DNA of 64,000 nt from Spirodela intermedia (GCA_902729315.2 LR746267.1:6884424-6948423); one strand, 5' to 3'; shown: positions 36,861 to 49,304, numbered from the stretch's first letter. Notes: generated by a model not told the origin, from the letters alone. Made by a program: numbers and translations.

Positions 36861-38533
36861 GATTCGGGAGTCTTGGCCTCCTCTGCCATGCTACCGGCAG
36901 AATGGGGAGAATTCTACCGACTTAATTTGTTTCTGAAGAAAGATGATAATTCTTTTAAATGGAACTCTTCGATTTCAACCATTAAATTAAAACATCATCT
37001 TAGGAATCAGTCATCTCCGACATTAATAACAGCGATTAATGCTCGTACATTACCTCTGGCCAACTCAAGCAATCGACAACCAGATGCCAATCTTACATGA
37101 AAATTAGAGTTTTTAGGTCTATATCAACATTATATATGCAGGCTACAGAAATCATGACCAGGGATATCATCAAGAATATGGCACTCTAAGATAAAAACTG
37201 CACAATGATACAACATCTGCAAGATGCCGAGAACATCTCTCTTTGGGGCAGAATCCACCTACTGAATGACCTCCGACTTCGAAATATTTTCCCCAAGAGC
37301 CCGCTCCTTAATCCAGGGAAGACGGGATGTCCAATTCGTACTCAGGATGTAAAACTAAAGCCAGATCCTCAAAATAATGTTGCTGAATGTAAGTTCATCC
37401 ATGTGAAAAGAGAGAATACGCATCATTCATGCCCTCCCCAAAGACGAACTAATTTTGCTGCAGAGGCGAAGAGAGAAAAACCAGGCTAGGAAGCAGGAGA
37501 TGCAAACCTGGTGCGCGGGGGCCTTCAGGGACGATCTCCTCGGCAGAAGTCACAGAGATCCGACTCCCTCCATCCTCACGACAGCCGTCCCCGATCTCTG
37601 GCCCAATTCCGCCTCTCCATGGCCTTCTTGCTGCCATTCACCTTCCCCTTCTCCGCCTCCTCACTGAACCTGGCACTCCGCCACCTTCTTCACCCCGTCT
37701 TCAACGGGATAGACCACAACCGGCGGCAGCAGAAAACCATGAGTCCTCATCGATCTTCTCCCCCTCTCCGCAAAGTTTGGCTCCCCTATTTAAATACTTT
37801 CGCGGTGACTGGGAGTTTAACCGCCTCCGTCATCCGTTCGGATTCTAATGCCCAGTGATGAAGCCAAACAGACCCGATAACACGTTTGAGCCGGTAACCG
37901 ATCCAACTCGTTTTTTACAAGTAATTATATTATTAAATATAAAAATGGGAAAATACAACGGATATATCCATCTGGAAATATCCCGAATATTATCCCAATA
38001 CAGATGCAACTTAGTTAATGTTAGGTGGAATATACTACATTTGAAGATAATTTATAATTAATTAAATATTAGCTATTATACTTCTCCATGAAACTATTAT
38101 TAAAATGTTTTAATATCCGGAAATTACCGCTTATTTCAGGGTTTATTTTTAAAAAATTGCGAGACCTGGGGATCTGAGATGGACTGGGGTTTAAGTGGGC
38201 ATCGAGCGGGAGGAATCCCGCCAAGCGCATCAGAAGCCGCCGGGGCCACGCCGGGGAGAAGCACCACCAGCAGCGGGAGTATATTGAACAGGCGGAGTGT
38301 CAGTCCTCGGCTTCTTCTTCTTCTTCTACTACTACTCTTCGTCTTCGTTTTCTTCTTCTCCAGGCGTCATCATTTTATTTTTCTCCATTCCATCGGGCTT
38401 GGGCTTGGTGAACTGTGATGATGCCGTATCATTCGCTTCGTTTCTCTTGATTCTGTTTAATTTTTTTGGTTTTCCTCTTGGTCTATTGCTGGTTGTGCGT
38501 GATTATTTGTTTTGACTTTTTTCAGCAATTTCG
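36861..38533. other. Intergenic region before SPC24, with its 5' leader
   Basis: No confirmed gene apart from the doubtful minus-strand pieces. 37855-38160 is AT-rich. GC-rich sequence at 38179-38310 and a pyrimidine tract ending TTTTTTCAG at 38524 suggest that the SPC24 leader is split by an intron whose acceptor lies about 10 bases before the ATG. Confidence 0.4.
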
Positions 38534-41013
38534 ATGGGGAGTTCGGCCAGAAGAATCAACGTCGATAAGGCTGTTGCTCTTGGTGATGACCTGATCGCGG
38601 TCCTTAATATGAAAAGAGAGAGTGACAGCTTGATGGAGTGCCTGGAAGGAGCGGAGACGCTCCGATGTTCATGGGAAGCTGAGTTCTGCGAGGTTCAGAG
38701 TTCAATAGAAGGTTTAGTGCGTTTGCTTTTCCTCGTAATGTCTGCTTATCTTTTTTACCATTTTAATTTCCATTATCTTGTGCATTAAATTTAAATGGGC
38801 CTCTTCAGCTTTCTGGATTTCACGTAGGTCTTTTCCCAATGCTATGCTTTGGAAATACTTATTGTATATCCATATGAACTACTTCCTCATAACTTGTAAC
38901 GTGATAAATTTCTATAAATATTCTGTAAATTTATCATATTTAAGGCCAATATTTCGACTCTAATATTTGTTCATTATTGCCAGAGGGCGCCTAAGATACG
39001 TCTCCATTGAGAAACCTAAAAATTAAGATGCGTCTCCATAGGAGCTCATGACTGTAAAGTGGATCGACTGGGGATGTAATTCTAAGAGAGTAGGACCACT
39101 ATTTACACCATTGTTGTGAGTATCTTTGCTCTGTGCTTACTAATAAATTTGCTCACGAGTCCTGTGATGAAAAAGTCCACAGCTTTCAGTGATGAGGATG
39201 TTATAATAACCTTTTCTGTTACATCAGAAAAGTGCATTGTAACTAGCAATAGAAACTTTACATTAGGAAAGAAATATATCATAACTGGTCATGGAAGAGC
39301 TAGGAGTTGATTTCACCGTTGATTGACTGCCTCGGCGCGTGGGTCTTCCTTCCAGCATATACTTTAAAATAAGTCTCATCATGTGCATGCATTTTCATGT
39401 CAGTTCCCACATATGGTCCCTTTTCACTGGATTCAATAACAAATTCTTTTGAGCTATAGTCTTGAAACTTCAGTTCAATTTAAAATTATATTTGGTCCAA
39501 CTGAAATTTGATTGTTTCTAAGGGATCAAACATGATTCTATTCGCTCTTCATTTCTTTTGTCCAGCATGTGAGTGCCCTGCACCGGATTAGGGTAATAGT
39601 GAATGGGTTATGCTATCTATCTTGTTGAAGTCCAAACATATCACACGGCAATTTAGTTAATTTTTTTCAATTCAGTAGATTATCGTATCCTGTCCTATTA
39701 AGATATGATTGTATTCTTAATGGTTCACTGCGAGGCCAAGTGATTTGTTAAGATATATTGATGAGTTCATCAATTTTTCTGACTTTTCACCTGTTAATTT
39801 CCTCTTACTTGGACTTTAACTGTCATTTCTGACATCAAGATTATCTGACATTTCCGAGTGCAGGCTGTCACCAGAGGATTGAGGTGTGCAAACAACAGAT
39901 AGATGGAGCAAAGAATGAAACAGTTTCTGATGAAGAATTTGAGCGTCTTCAGAGTGAGTTGGAGAAGGAAGTGAACGATGAGAAATTACTTCTCAAGGAA
40001 CTTAGATAAGCATTAGCCCTTTCCTGTGCATTTTACCTACCAAACATGCATTTAAACTTCGGCTGATATTATAGTTACCTTCCTAACACAGAAATCAGAG
40101 ATAAGATTGGTGATCTTGAGAGTAAGAGAATTTCCATTGAAAACCAGAGGGCAGACATGAAGAGAAAAGAGAAAGATGAACTGAGGATGCAGTGAGTTAT
40201 TCTTGATTTACTCTAATTTAGCTGTGATTTGGAACCTGTGACTCAAGTAGTGTCTTTCCCACTGTTGCGCTTGAACTTCCAAGTTTCTTTCATTTCTGCA
40301 CAAGTTCTTGGGTACAGCTTTTTAATGGTTTTAACTCGAAAGCTTTTTTCATGATGGTCTGAGGATCGCTGCATTTACAAGCCAGTGTTTGTCTTATGAG
40401 AAATTGTTCCTTTTTGCTCAAACATCTCAGAAACGTATAGCTTAAGTTAAAAAGTCAACGCTTTTGCTTAAGAAGACAGTGACTGGTACCACGAATGATC
40501 AATGATTTTTCCTTCTTCAGAACAATATTTTCCGCTCTCTTCGATTGCAGCACTCCTCTTTCACAGTATTCCTGCTTGTTTTCCTTATATCATTGAAAGC
40601 AACATGTGAGCTTGCTTATTTTCTCGAAGCGCCTGCCATTTTTTGAATATCTGATCGATATGTTCGCTTTTCTATATATTAAAAACTTACTGAAGAATAA
40701 TCTATTAAGATCTTATCCTTTTCCTCCAGGAACATGCTCTGTATGAGCACCCAAGTGACGCGGATCATCCCTGATTTAGATGATCGAGTGGGCATCTCTG
40801 GCTGTATCCTTCTCTACAAGAAGCTTCTTCCACTCATCCGAGAAACATATATTTCATTGTGTTGGAAGATTTTCTCTATGGTTGGTTTCCTTACAGGGTA
40901 TGGGTGCAGATATTGTGGACAGCGAGAAGAACAAGTTTGAGAAATTCCAGTTCGAATCCACACCCTCCCCATTCGAGACCTGCAACAAGCTGTGGAAGAT
41001 GCTCGAATCATGA
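38534..41013 (+). CDS. SPC24: Kinetochore protein SPC24 (NDC80 complex subunit)
   Basis: Exons 38534-38711, 39864-40005, 40090-40191, 40730-40803, 40910-41013 give 199 residues, close to plant SPC24. The start MGSSARRINVDKAVALGDDLI, the coiled-coil middle (ERLQSELEKEVNDEKLLLKEL, DLESKRISIENQRADMKRKE) and the small globular C-terminus (IIPDLDDRVGISGYIVDSEK, ending CNKLWKMLES) follow the plant family as I remember it. With SPC25, NDC80 and NUF2 it links centromeric chromatin to spindle microtubules. Exon 5 must use the GTGCAG acceptor at 40909; the nearer TTACAG would break the frame. Intron 2 has no GT donor: the frame is kept only by AG/ATAAGC with AC/AG, an AT-AC intron. Confidence 0.9.
40006..40089 (+). 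other. Candidate AT-AC intron of SPC24 (84 bp)
   Basis: The 5' end reads ATAAGC and the 3' end TTCCTAACAC. Splicing here gives ELR-EIRDKIGDLE, which has the same length as the matching stretch of plant SPC24. The 5' site resembles the U2-type GTAAG pattern with G1 changed to A, not the U12 ATATCC pattern. TTCCTAAC just before the acceptor resembles a branch site. Confidence 0.65.
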
Positions 41014-42843
41014 ACATGATGTTCTTCCACTTTGACCTTAGAAATCGTTCCGGTTTCCTGTTTTGGTTGCCATGAACACTCAGAAATGGTGCCCGATTAG
41101 TCCCTTTTTATGGGTTTTTTCTATTTTAGCTGTATGGAGCTATATATTTCCTCATTTTTCATGAAAATAGTCCGTTTTTGTGGTATTTCAATTAATTATT
41201 CGACTTTTTCTCCGGAATTATTGATCTCAACGATCCGATGAAGGATTTTTTTTAGTGCCAAAACTGTTTTCAGGGTGGTGCTAATGGGCCGTGTAAGCCC
41301 AAATAAGTTGAGGTATATATGAGAAAAACCTTAAAAACAAATGTATTATACTTATCTACTTGGAATTATTACATGAGGATATAAGATGGAGTATAAGATG
41401 GATGGGAAGTTTTATGCAATAATTCCGCTAGGCCTACCTCCCGGTGCTTTCGGACCCGTTTACCCGATTTAGTGAGCATTTCGAGTTTTGAAGTTGGATC
41501 CGACAGCTCGATTGGAATTGGCTTAGCTCTTGGGCTTGGACTCGATGTGGCCTTAAATAGGCCCAACGGAGAGATAGCCCGTTAACGGTGCGGCTTTCTT
41601 CCACGGCTGGCAACCTAACTGAGCACGCTCTCTCTCTCTCTCTCTCTCTCTCCCCCCCCCCCCTTCTCTAGTTTCTATTTCGTATCTTGCCTTTCCCCCC
41701 TGCGACACGGTGCCGCCGAAGCGGCCAGCGGTGGACGAGGTGGATTCTCTCCCGGAGGAACTCATCTCGGCAGGTTCCCTTTCTCGCTTCTCCTTTTCTC
41801 TCCCCCGGATTTCGTACCCTGTAATTTGCGGTTCGTAGGGATTTGTGACGGGCCGGAGAGGCTATTTTTTATTTCAATTTTGGGGGGTTTCCCGTCGGAG
41901 GGGTTTGGTGTATTGAATCATGTGGATGGATTTCAATTTTGGGGGGTTTCCTCTCGTGGATTAGCGACCCATATGGGAGGTGGCCGTGGTGCCTCCCCGG
42001 AGCGGAGACCCCAGAAAAAGTTACCTCCTCGGCTGTTGTTGCATGGCTGAATTGTAATTGCTTGTCGGGTTTAATCGCCATCTGTCTATCCCTAATTTTA
42101 GAAATATTTTTGTGGACTCCCGAGTTATTTGGGATTTTTCTGGCGTTCCTCGTGCGCTCTGGGCAGTACCCTGAAGGAAGCTTTCGGGAATGAGTTGTCT
42201 ATAATTTTTTTCTGCATCATTTTCTAGATTCTGAATTATCTCCCCGAGAATCTAGTTATGGTGTTTGAATGAGGTAGTTCGTTTCATCATCATCATCGAG
42301 AAAATTCTTTCCTGATTGTATTTATGGCCTTGTCTTTTTCCCCATCTAGCGTTCCATTGAAGATGCAGACAGGGACGGGCTGAAAATTTTCTGTTTTTGT
42401 GAATTATCTATGAAACGTAGCAAACTGATAGATCTTGTGAGGGAAATACGTAATATTGTGCCAAGGAAATATTCATATGTGCCTAGTTTTGTGTTATCTT
42501 CTCTCCCTCGGCGCTTCTTCTCAAGTCGTACTTTATTTTCAGACCAAAGACTTCCGATTGCACACTGTTTTCCCGTTCCTTTCATTTTCACTTTGTATTT
42601 TCTGGTCATTGATGAAAAAACCTAGTTCCCTGTTAAATGTTTAGGTATTTTTCGTCTATTTTGTGCTTGATCATTCTCTTGTGTTGCTCTTTAATAGCAT
42701 CGTACATTTATTGAGTTGGCCAACTAAAACAGTTGTTACCAGGAGTTTCTTTTCCGTTTTGAGTTTCCTGCTGACACAAGTCGTAAACCTTTATTGTGCA
42801 GTGGGAATACTTTTGTGATATACTGTGAATTCTTATTGAGCTC
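41014..42843. other. Intergenic region and 5' leader of the FYVE-SYLF gene
   Basis: Contains a (CT)n tract and C run at 41628-41663 and then an open frame without ATG ending LPEELISA before a GCAG/GTTCCC donor near 41771, probably a leader exon. A 20-base direct repeat around TTTCAATTTTGGGGGGTTTC occurs near 41873 and 41932. The final leader exon starts near 42802 after TTATTGTGCAG. Confidence 0.45.
41628..41663. repeat. (CT)n microsatellite followed by a 12-base C run
   Basis: About 12 CT units and then twelve C residues, just upstream of the putative leader exon of the FYVE-SYLF gene. Confidence 0.95.
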
Positions 42844-45305
42844 ATGGGGAAATCCAAAGAAATAGTTTCATGCTCATCATTCCCAAAGTTTGACACAGAA
42901 AGCACAATAATTGGCACAGGGAGCCATTATTGCAATGACCCTGGGCCTGGTGTCTGGACTGCAGCTGAGGGTGGTCCATACAATTTTCCCCATGGCAGAA
43001 ATTTCCAAAGTGGATACAGTTCAATCGAAGATGATGCTAGGCCTGTGCAGCAAAATGTTCTGCCGGAGGTGAATTTAGAAAATGTTCTGAAAGGGGTGAT
43101 TGCAATAATAACTGGAAAAAATAGGACCACCTCTCATAATGGAGCTCAGGGTGGTGCTGACTCAAATGTGTCATTCCTGGAATCTAGTAAAGACGGAGAT
43201 AGCTTCTTGCATTCCTCTGTGTATGCACCAAGTGCACCTTCGCTGCATGAGGCAGAGGCTCTCAAATTCTGCGACTATAAAGAAGTTCTGCTAGCAGAGC
43301 CACCAGAATGGCTGCCAGATAGCCATTCTTCCACTTGCATGCAGTGTGGTTCCCCATTCAAGGCCCTAACGCGTGGGAGGCATCATTGCCGCTTTTGTGG
43401 TGGTATTTTCTGCCGGGCCTGCACCAAAGGAAGATGCTTGATGCCTGTTAAGTTCCGGCAGAGAGAACCACAGAGGGTGTGTGACAACTGCTATGACCGA
43501 CTCGAGCCATTGCAGGATATCCTGATAAAATCCATGAGTAATGCAATGCAGACTGCAAAACACGATGTTATGGACTGGACCTGTTCTAGGGGGTGGTTAA
43601 ACCTGCCTATCGGTTTATCAATGGAATATGAAATTTACAAGGCATCAAACTCGTTAAGGAGTTATTGCCAGGTATTTCTCTTTTATTATCGAATTATATT
43701 TTTTTAAAATTCGATTTGTAGAAGTCTTTTACTGAAACGCATCCATGCTGAGCGGACATTTATTAAAAAGTTTGCTTCCTTGACAATGGGAACATGCAGG
43801 TTTCTAGATTGGATCCTGAGAAATCCATCCCAGCGGCTGTCCTGAGAGGAGCAAAGGGACTTGCTATCTTAACAGTGGCAAAATTTGGTGCTGTCCTCAC
43901 TTACAAAGTTGGTACTGGTTTGGTTGTTGCTCGGAGGTCAAATGGTTCATGGTCTGCACCGTCTGCTATTCTCTCTGTTGGTTTAGGATGGGGACCACAG
44001 GTGATGTTATTGCTTGTGCATAGAAAGAAAATTCTTTAATTTTTTGTCTAAAATCTTTGAAAATATCTGCATGTTGGGCTATATTTCTCCAGTTCTGTGG
44101 GTTTAGCCGATTTGAATAGGCAATTGATGAGAAGTATTTCATAATCTTGTTAGCTGAAAAACTTCTGTTCAGTTTAAATACGAGATATAAAAACATGTTG
44201 CCATCCAATCTACAAGAAAAACCCCGTTTCAACTACCAAATTAGCGTGGCATTTATTGATGTTCCTTGTTTACCTGAGACTTTATGCGGTGGTAAGAAAT
44301 CTTTAGGAATAAATTATTCTATAGTACCTTATCAATGCTTAGTTTTTCTGAATCAACTCCTCTCAAAAGTGTGTATGAATATTTTATGCTTTTGAGCATA
44401 TGCACACTTTTATCCCCAATTTCTTTTTTTTTTCCTCCTACTTGGCTGGATATCTTTGACTATTCTTTTTAGCTTTCCAACCTTTTCTAACTTGATAGTA
44501 TTTTGACATAATTTTTCCCGTATTATATCCCCAGATTGGCGGTGAGCTAACGGATTTTATACTCGTGCTTCATGGTTCGAAAGCCGTGAGGGCATTTACC
44601 AGCCACATGCATTTTTCTCTTGGGGCTGGTTTGAGTGCTGCAGCAGGGCCTGTCGGAAGAGTTCTAGAGGCAGATCTTCGGGCTGGAGATCGAGGGTCTG
44701 GAATGTGTTATACGTACAGCTGCAGTAAAGGTAAAAACCCCCAAATATATCATATCTCCATTGAGTGCTAATTCTTTTTAGCTGCCCGCCCCACAGGCAA
44801 TATCTACTTCGGACCAAAGTGGTATGATTGTCTGCCTGTCGATCTCCCCTATAGGGAAATCTTTAGTTTTTATGGGGAAATTTTTATCCAGCAGCAGAGA
44901 AATGAGATGGGGAGGGAGGGAATGTAGAGGAAGGAGAAAGTAGAGATTGGAGATCTTTAGAGAGGGGGAGAAGAGAGATGCCATCAGTGCTAAGGCAGAG
45001 ACAGACTCATCACCAGGACTATTTGTGCAGATATATTTTTCCATTCATGCTCTTCTGGTACGATAAGTTTTATCGATTGATGTTTCATTCCTTCAACACT
45101 GAAAACCTCGTAATAATATTGAACAGGTGCCTTTGTGGGGGCATCGCTGGAAGGAAACATGGTGATGACGAGGCTGGAGACTAATGCCCGCTTCTATGGG
45201 GATGCCTACTTGGCTACTCATGACATTCTTTTGGGGATGGTGGAGAAGCCCAGAGCAGCCGAACCCCTGTACTTGGCTCTTGATGATCTCTTCACAAGCC
45301 TCTGA
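42844..45305 (+). CDS. FYVE zinc finger and SYLF domain protein
   Basis: Coding exons 42844-43671, 43800-44000, 44535-44730, 45127-45305 give 467 residues. An in-frame TGA at 42826 fixes the start. Residues 1-150 have no known domain. The FYVE finger is at about 153-220: WLPD (156-159), paired Cys 165/168, RGRHHCRFCGG (177-187), C190/C193 and RVCDNC (C213, C216), which together bind PI3P on endosomes and use four Cys pairs for two zinc ions. The rest is a SYLF (Ysc84-like) lipid-binding domain, with VLRGAKGLAILTVAKFGAV, SAILSVGLGWGPQIGGELTDF, GLSAAAGPVGR and GASLEGNMV. The same architecture occurs in Arabidopsis FYVE-SYLF proteins and, without FYVE, in SH3YL1 of animals. Role inferred: coupling PI3P membranes to actin or autophagy. 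Confidence 0.93.
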
Positions 45306-46827
45306 ATGTTAGCATCCATGGCTCTCTCGGTTCTCTGCTCAAGCCATATTGTACTTTTATGTACATTTATTGTTGTTTATTCCTCCCATGCTCATTTGTA
45401 AATATGGAGTTGAAGCTATGCTGAAGGTGCCTGCAATTGCTAGATTACACTGTAATTGCAATGCCCGTTTGAGATTAATGTTGCCAAGTTGAAGAAATAC
45501 TCCTTTTGTTACAGGATTCTGCCCGTTTCTGAATAATGTCACTAGCCAAATAGCTCTCATGCCTCCATTCATGTTGTATCAAAGGGGTTATCTTCGTAAT
45601 ATCTTACAACTGTTATTACATTTTGGTGATTACAATACAAGCACTCTCCCAAATGTCTTCACATATATATAGTATTAAAAGACTTGAAATTTAATTTTCA
45701 AGCTGAATTGATGAGTTTCCCCTATTTTCTGGGTGTTTGAATTCTTGAGGAAACTATTGGTGAGGATACACTTGCAATGGAGATTGGATAAGGGACTTTA
45801 GCAAAATTAAATTGGATTGGTTTATTGCAGAGGTGCTATTTAAAAGCTCTTGGGATGGGATTTTTATGGATTCATAGATATTAATAGTTGGAGTTCAGAT
45901 ATTTAAGTCTTAATTAGTTGAAGATTCTCTCTAAGTCTAGCATATGAGATAATTTTGAGGACATAAAACCAAATGACATTATATGTTAACCACTTATTTA
46001 TTAGACCCAAGTATATAATTTCACATGATTTATGGTTCATAGTGAATCAAAATGTATGCATCTATTAAACATAGACATTTTGATCTTTATAGACTTAATT
46101 GAAAAAACAAGCTTCTTGCTGAAAGTTCATCACAAACCAATTAATGGATAGGATTCCGATGAAGAAATTTGAGGGTCCTATCTGGCACAAGATTCACTAC
46201 AAAGGTAGCATCAACAAATGTGTGGTTCAATGCATCAAGTGGCTATCCATTTTATAAGGTAAAATAATCTATCTCACATATGTTCCTATTAACATGATAA
46301 TTTTTTTTTAAAAAAAATCTTGTAATAGGTTAATGGTAGTAAAATGTTGTAAAATTACATCTCATTTTTCACTAGGTAACTAAATGCCTAAGATTTGGTA
46401 ACTTGCATACATTATAATAAATTAAAGTCATAAAAAGCTATTGTAAATTTGCAATTTTATTGAGATTAGACAACAAAGAATCACAAAAGAAAGTATTAGA
46501 GAACATCCCATGTTTTAAACGTACATAACTCTCGTAAGATGCTGATGCCATCAGTTAGAAAATATGTAAAGGCTTGACTTTGTTTGACAACTTTCCTTCA
46601 CTTTTCTTCTATAGTGATGTCACAAGCATAGGTTGACTTCTATGCTCAGTTGTTTGATCAGACTCTAAGTTAATATCAAGAGGAGTTGCAATTTCAGCCA
46701 GTATGGATTTTTTGGAATTAAAATAATCAAGATTTCACTAAAGAATTTATTCATTTGACAAATAACTCATTGTAAACCACATAAATAAGACATAAGACCG
46801 TTTTCATTTAACATGACCGTTTATGTC

Positions 46828-46897
46828 CTTATTAACTTCCCAACTACCATGATGTAGTAAATCTTATTAACTTCCCAACTACCATGATGTAGTAAAT
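46828..46897. repeat. Perfect 35-bp tandem duplication
   Basis: Copies 46828-46862 and 46863-46897 are identical (starting CTTATTAACTTCCCAACTAC). The lack of any difference points to a recent duplication. Confidence 0.97.
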
Positions 46898-47407
46898 CAG
46901 TTTCTTACCTTATTATTGGTTGAGCAAGATATGGTTATTTAATGGGCTCATAAAGAACAGTTATACTGCACCATATCTAGTGATCATCTACCCATAGACC
47001 CGGGCAGCCAACGTGGACAAGAAGAGAGGGGAAGCAGGTGGCGCGGGGAGAGAGGGAATAGGGCCTTATGCCTCCCGCATTGTAGATGAATGGTGAACAT
47101 GTATGCGTGGGACCATGGGAATGAAGGTGGTGGGAAGTGGCATCGACGACATTGTGTGGGTCGCCGCTTTTACCGGAAAATGCATCGTACTTATTAGCTG
47201 TCATTTATTAAATGCAACATTTAATATTGAAATTAGATTTTATAAAATGGTCAAACAAACGTGTATAATGTTCAGGCTACTGACTGCCATCCTTCTTTTT
47301 TACGACCACATGATGGCCCATCCCTCGAGCCAACCAACGCCATAAAGGACAAGATGGCAAGCTTTCCTCCTCCAATCTTCTCCTTCTATCTATCTCCTGG
47401 TTCCTCC

Positions 47408-47416
47408 CTACTATAA
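47408..47416 (+). promoter_or_regulatory. Possible BIOF TATA box
   Basis: CTATAAACT lies about 120 bp upstream of the BIOF ATG in GC-moderate sequence. A normal leader of about 90 bases would result. Confidence 0.4.
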
Positions 47417-47535
47417 ACTGAGGAAGAGGTCCGAAAGTTTTGTAAGACAGCCGTTGGTTCTCCCAGCTCCCGACCTAAAACTACGTCCCCCTCGTCCTCC
47501 CTACATAATCTGCTCTCACTTTGAGGGAGAGAGAG

Positions 47536-49304
47536 ATGGCAGATGTTCCGGCCATGTGGGAGGACTTGGTTCTTAGGTCCATTGCTAAGATCGACAGGAA
47601 CGACTTCTTGCGCTATTTTCCCCTCGTCTGCCTCCCCAAGGTCGGCCCTTCGGAGGATCCTCTGGCGGGACTCGAGACGTTTGATGGTCCGGGGCCCTGG
47701 GACAGGACCTTGCTGGAGATAGAGGTGGAGAACCCCATGGACCTTGCGGCTGGCCGCAAGAAGATGCTCGTATTCTCCGGGAACGACTACTTGAACCTCT
47801 CCTCCCACCCCGCCGTACGCCAGGCCGCCGCCAAGGTCTCCGCGGCTCCAAATGGCTTCCTTAGATCCCTAAAAAAAACACTTTTTTCTTCGATGAAGAT
47901 TATTTCTCTCCTGTCTTAATGGTCTCTCGCCTCGGTGAGACATGCAGGCCGCGTTAGCGTACGGCATGGGCCCGAGAGCGTCCTCTCTGATCACTGGCCA
48001 CACAGACTACCACCGCCTGCTGGAGAGCAATTTGGCGGAGATGCACAAGAAGGAGGCCTGCATTATCACCCCCACGGGCTTCGCCGCCAACACGGCCTTC
48101 CTCTCGGCTCTGGGGAGCATCGCCTCCCTCACTTCGGCCGGCAGAAGGCCGGCTAAACACGAGAAGATAGCCATCTTCTCCGACGGCCTCAACCACGCTT
48201 CCATCATCGACGGGCTGCGCATGGTGGATCGTCACCAGGAAGCCGACGTCATTGTGTACAGGCACAACGACATGGGCCACCTCGACGAGCTCCTCTCCAA
48301 CTCCCCCGCTGAGAGGAAGGTCGTCTACACCGACAGGCAAGCACAAGGGATCCCTTCCCTCCTCTGGATTGACTTCATACCCCACCTGCTACCATGCAAA
48401 ACCTAATTAGATTTCGTTTCTCTGCCGTAGAACAGCATCTTCAGCATGGAAGGAGACTTCGCCCCTATGCTGGAGCTAGTTCAGCTCCGGAAGAAGCACG
48501 GGTTCCTTTTTGTCATTGACGATGTGAGTAAACATCGATGCATCATATCCTCCGATCAACATGGTCGCGCCGTCTTTCTTATAACTGTTCTTCAGTTTAG
48601 TGATCGATCTATTTAACTTGCAGGCCCATACGACGCTCGTCTGTGGCAAGCATGGGGGCGGCATTACGGAGGTCTACGGCATCGAGGACCAGATCGACAT
48701 ATGCGTTGGGAGCTTGAGCAAGGCCACCGGCTGTATGGGGGGGTTCATTGCTTGCAGCAAGAATTGGAAGAAACTGATCCAAGGGAAGGGCCGCCCTTAC
48801 ATCTTTTCCACGGCGTCGCCGTTACCCGTCGTCGCCGGTTGCTGCGGTAGTTTCCCTTCCATTTTGCCTCCCCCTAATTGATTCATCGACGGAGTGGTAA
48901 GCACCGCCGAGTGACAAAGATCTAATCTTTTGTGGGGTGGGAATGCAGCCGCTGTTATGGTGGCGAAGAAGGAGTCCTGGCGCCGGGAAGCAGTGTGGAG
49001 GAGGGTGCAAGAGTTCTCTGCCATGACTGGCCACCAAGTATCAAGCCCCATCATTTCCCTCGTCGTAGGCACGGAAGAGGCGGCGCTGCGCGCTAGCAAG
49101 CACATGCTGGACTGCGGATTCCATCTGACGGCGATCAGGCCCCCGGCGGTTGCTCCTGATGCTTGCCGGCTGCGTTTGACGCTGACGGCCTCCCACACCA
49201 CGGAGGATATCAGGAGGCTCGTGGCTGCACTCTCCCAGTGCATTCATTCTTTTCCAGTGACGACAGATCACATCGCGGCTGGACTTCAGTTTCCCAAGCT
49301 CTAA
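47536..49304 (+). CDS. BIOF: 8-amino-7-oxononanoate (KAPA) synthase, biotin biosynthesis
   Basis: Exons 47536-47835, 47948-48336, 48436-48523, 48624-48846, 48949-49304 give 451 residues. This alpha-oxoamine synthase condenses pimeloyl thioester with L-alanine to give KAPA, using PLP. Visible motifs: SGNDYLNLSSHP and ITGHTDYHRLLE near the N-terminal half, IFSDGLNHASIIDG, SMEGDFAPM, then DDAH (D258, H261) for cofactor binding and GSLSKATGC with the Schiff-base Lys at 292, followed by IFSTASPLP. The C-terminus ends PKL, like the peroxisomal targeting tail known for plant BIOF. Intron 2 has a GC donor (AG/GCAAGC) and uses the acceptor GAACAG at 48435; only this pair joins D-S-I-F-S in frame. Codon use is strongly G/C-ending in all exons. 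Confidence 0.95.

Larger units (their letters stand above)
45306..47535. other. AT-rich intergenic region before BIOF
   Basis: No gene is supported. The middle part (45650-46980) is AT-rich repeat-like DNA with a perfect 35-bp tandem duplication. From about 46980 the GC content rises, and 47340-47535 is the likely BIOF promoter and leader, including CTACTATAAACTGAGG near 47408 as a possible TATA box, 120 bp before the ATG. Confidence 0.45.

Noticed and set aside
40006-40089. U12-type AT-AC intron in SPC24
   Set aside because: The 5' site lacks the strongly conserved ATATCC; ATAAGC looks like a U2 site with one change, although TTCCTAAC resembles a U12 branch site.
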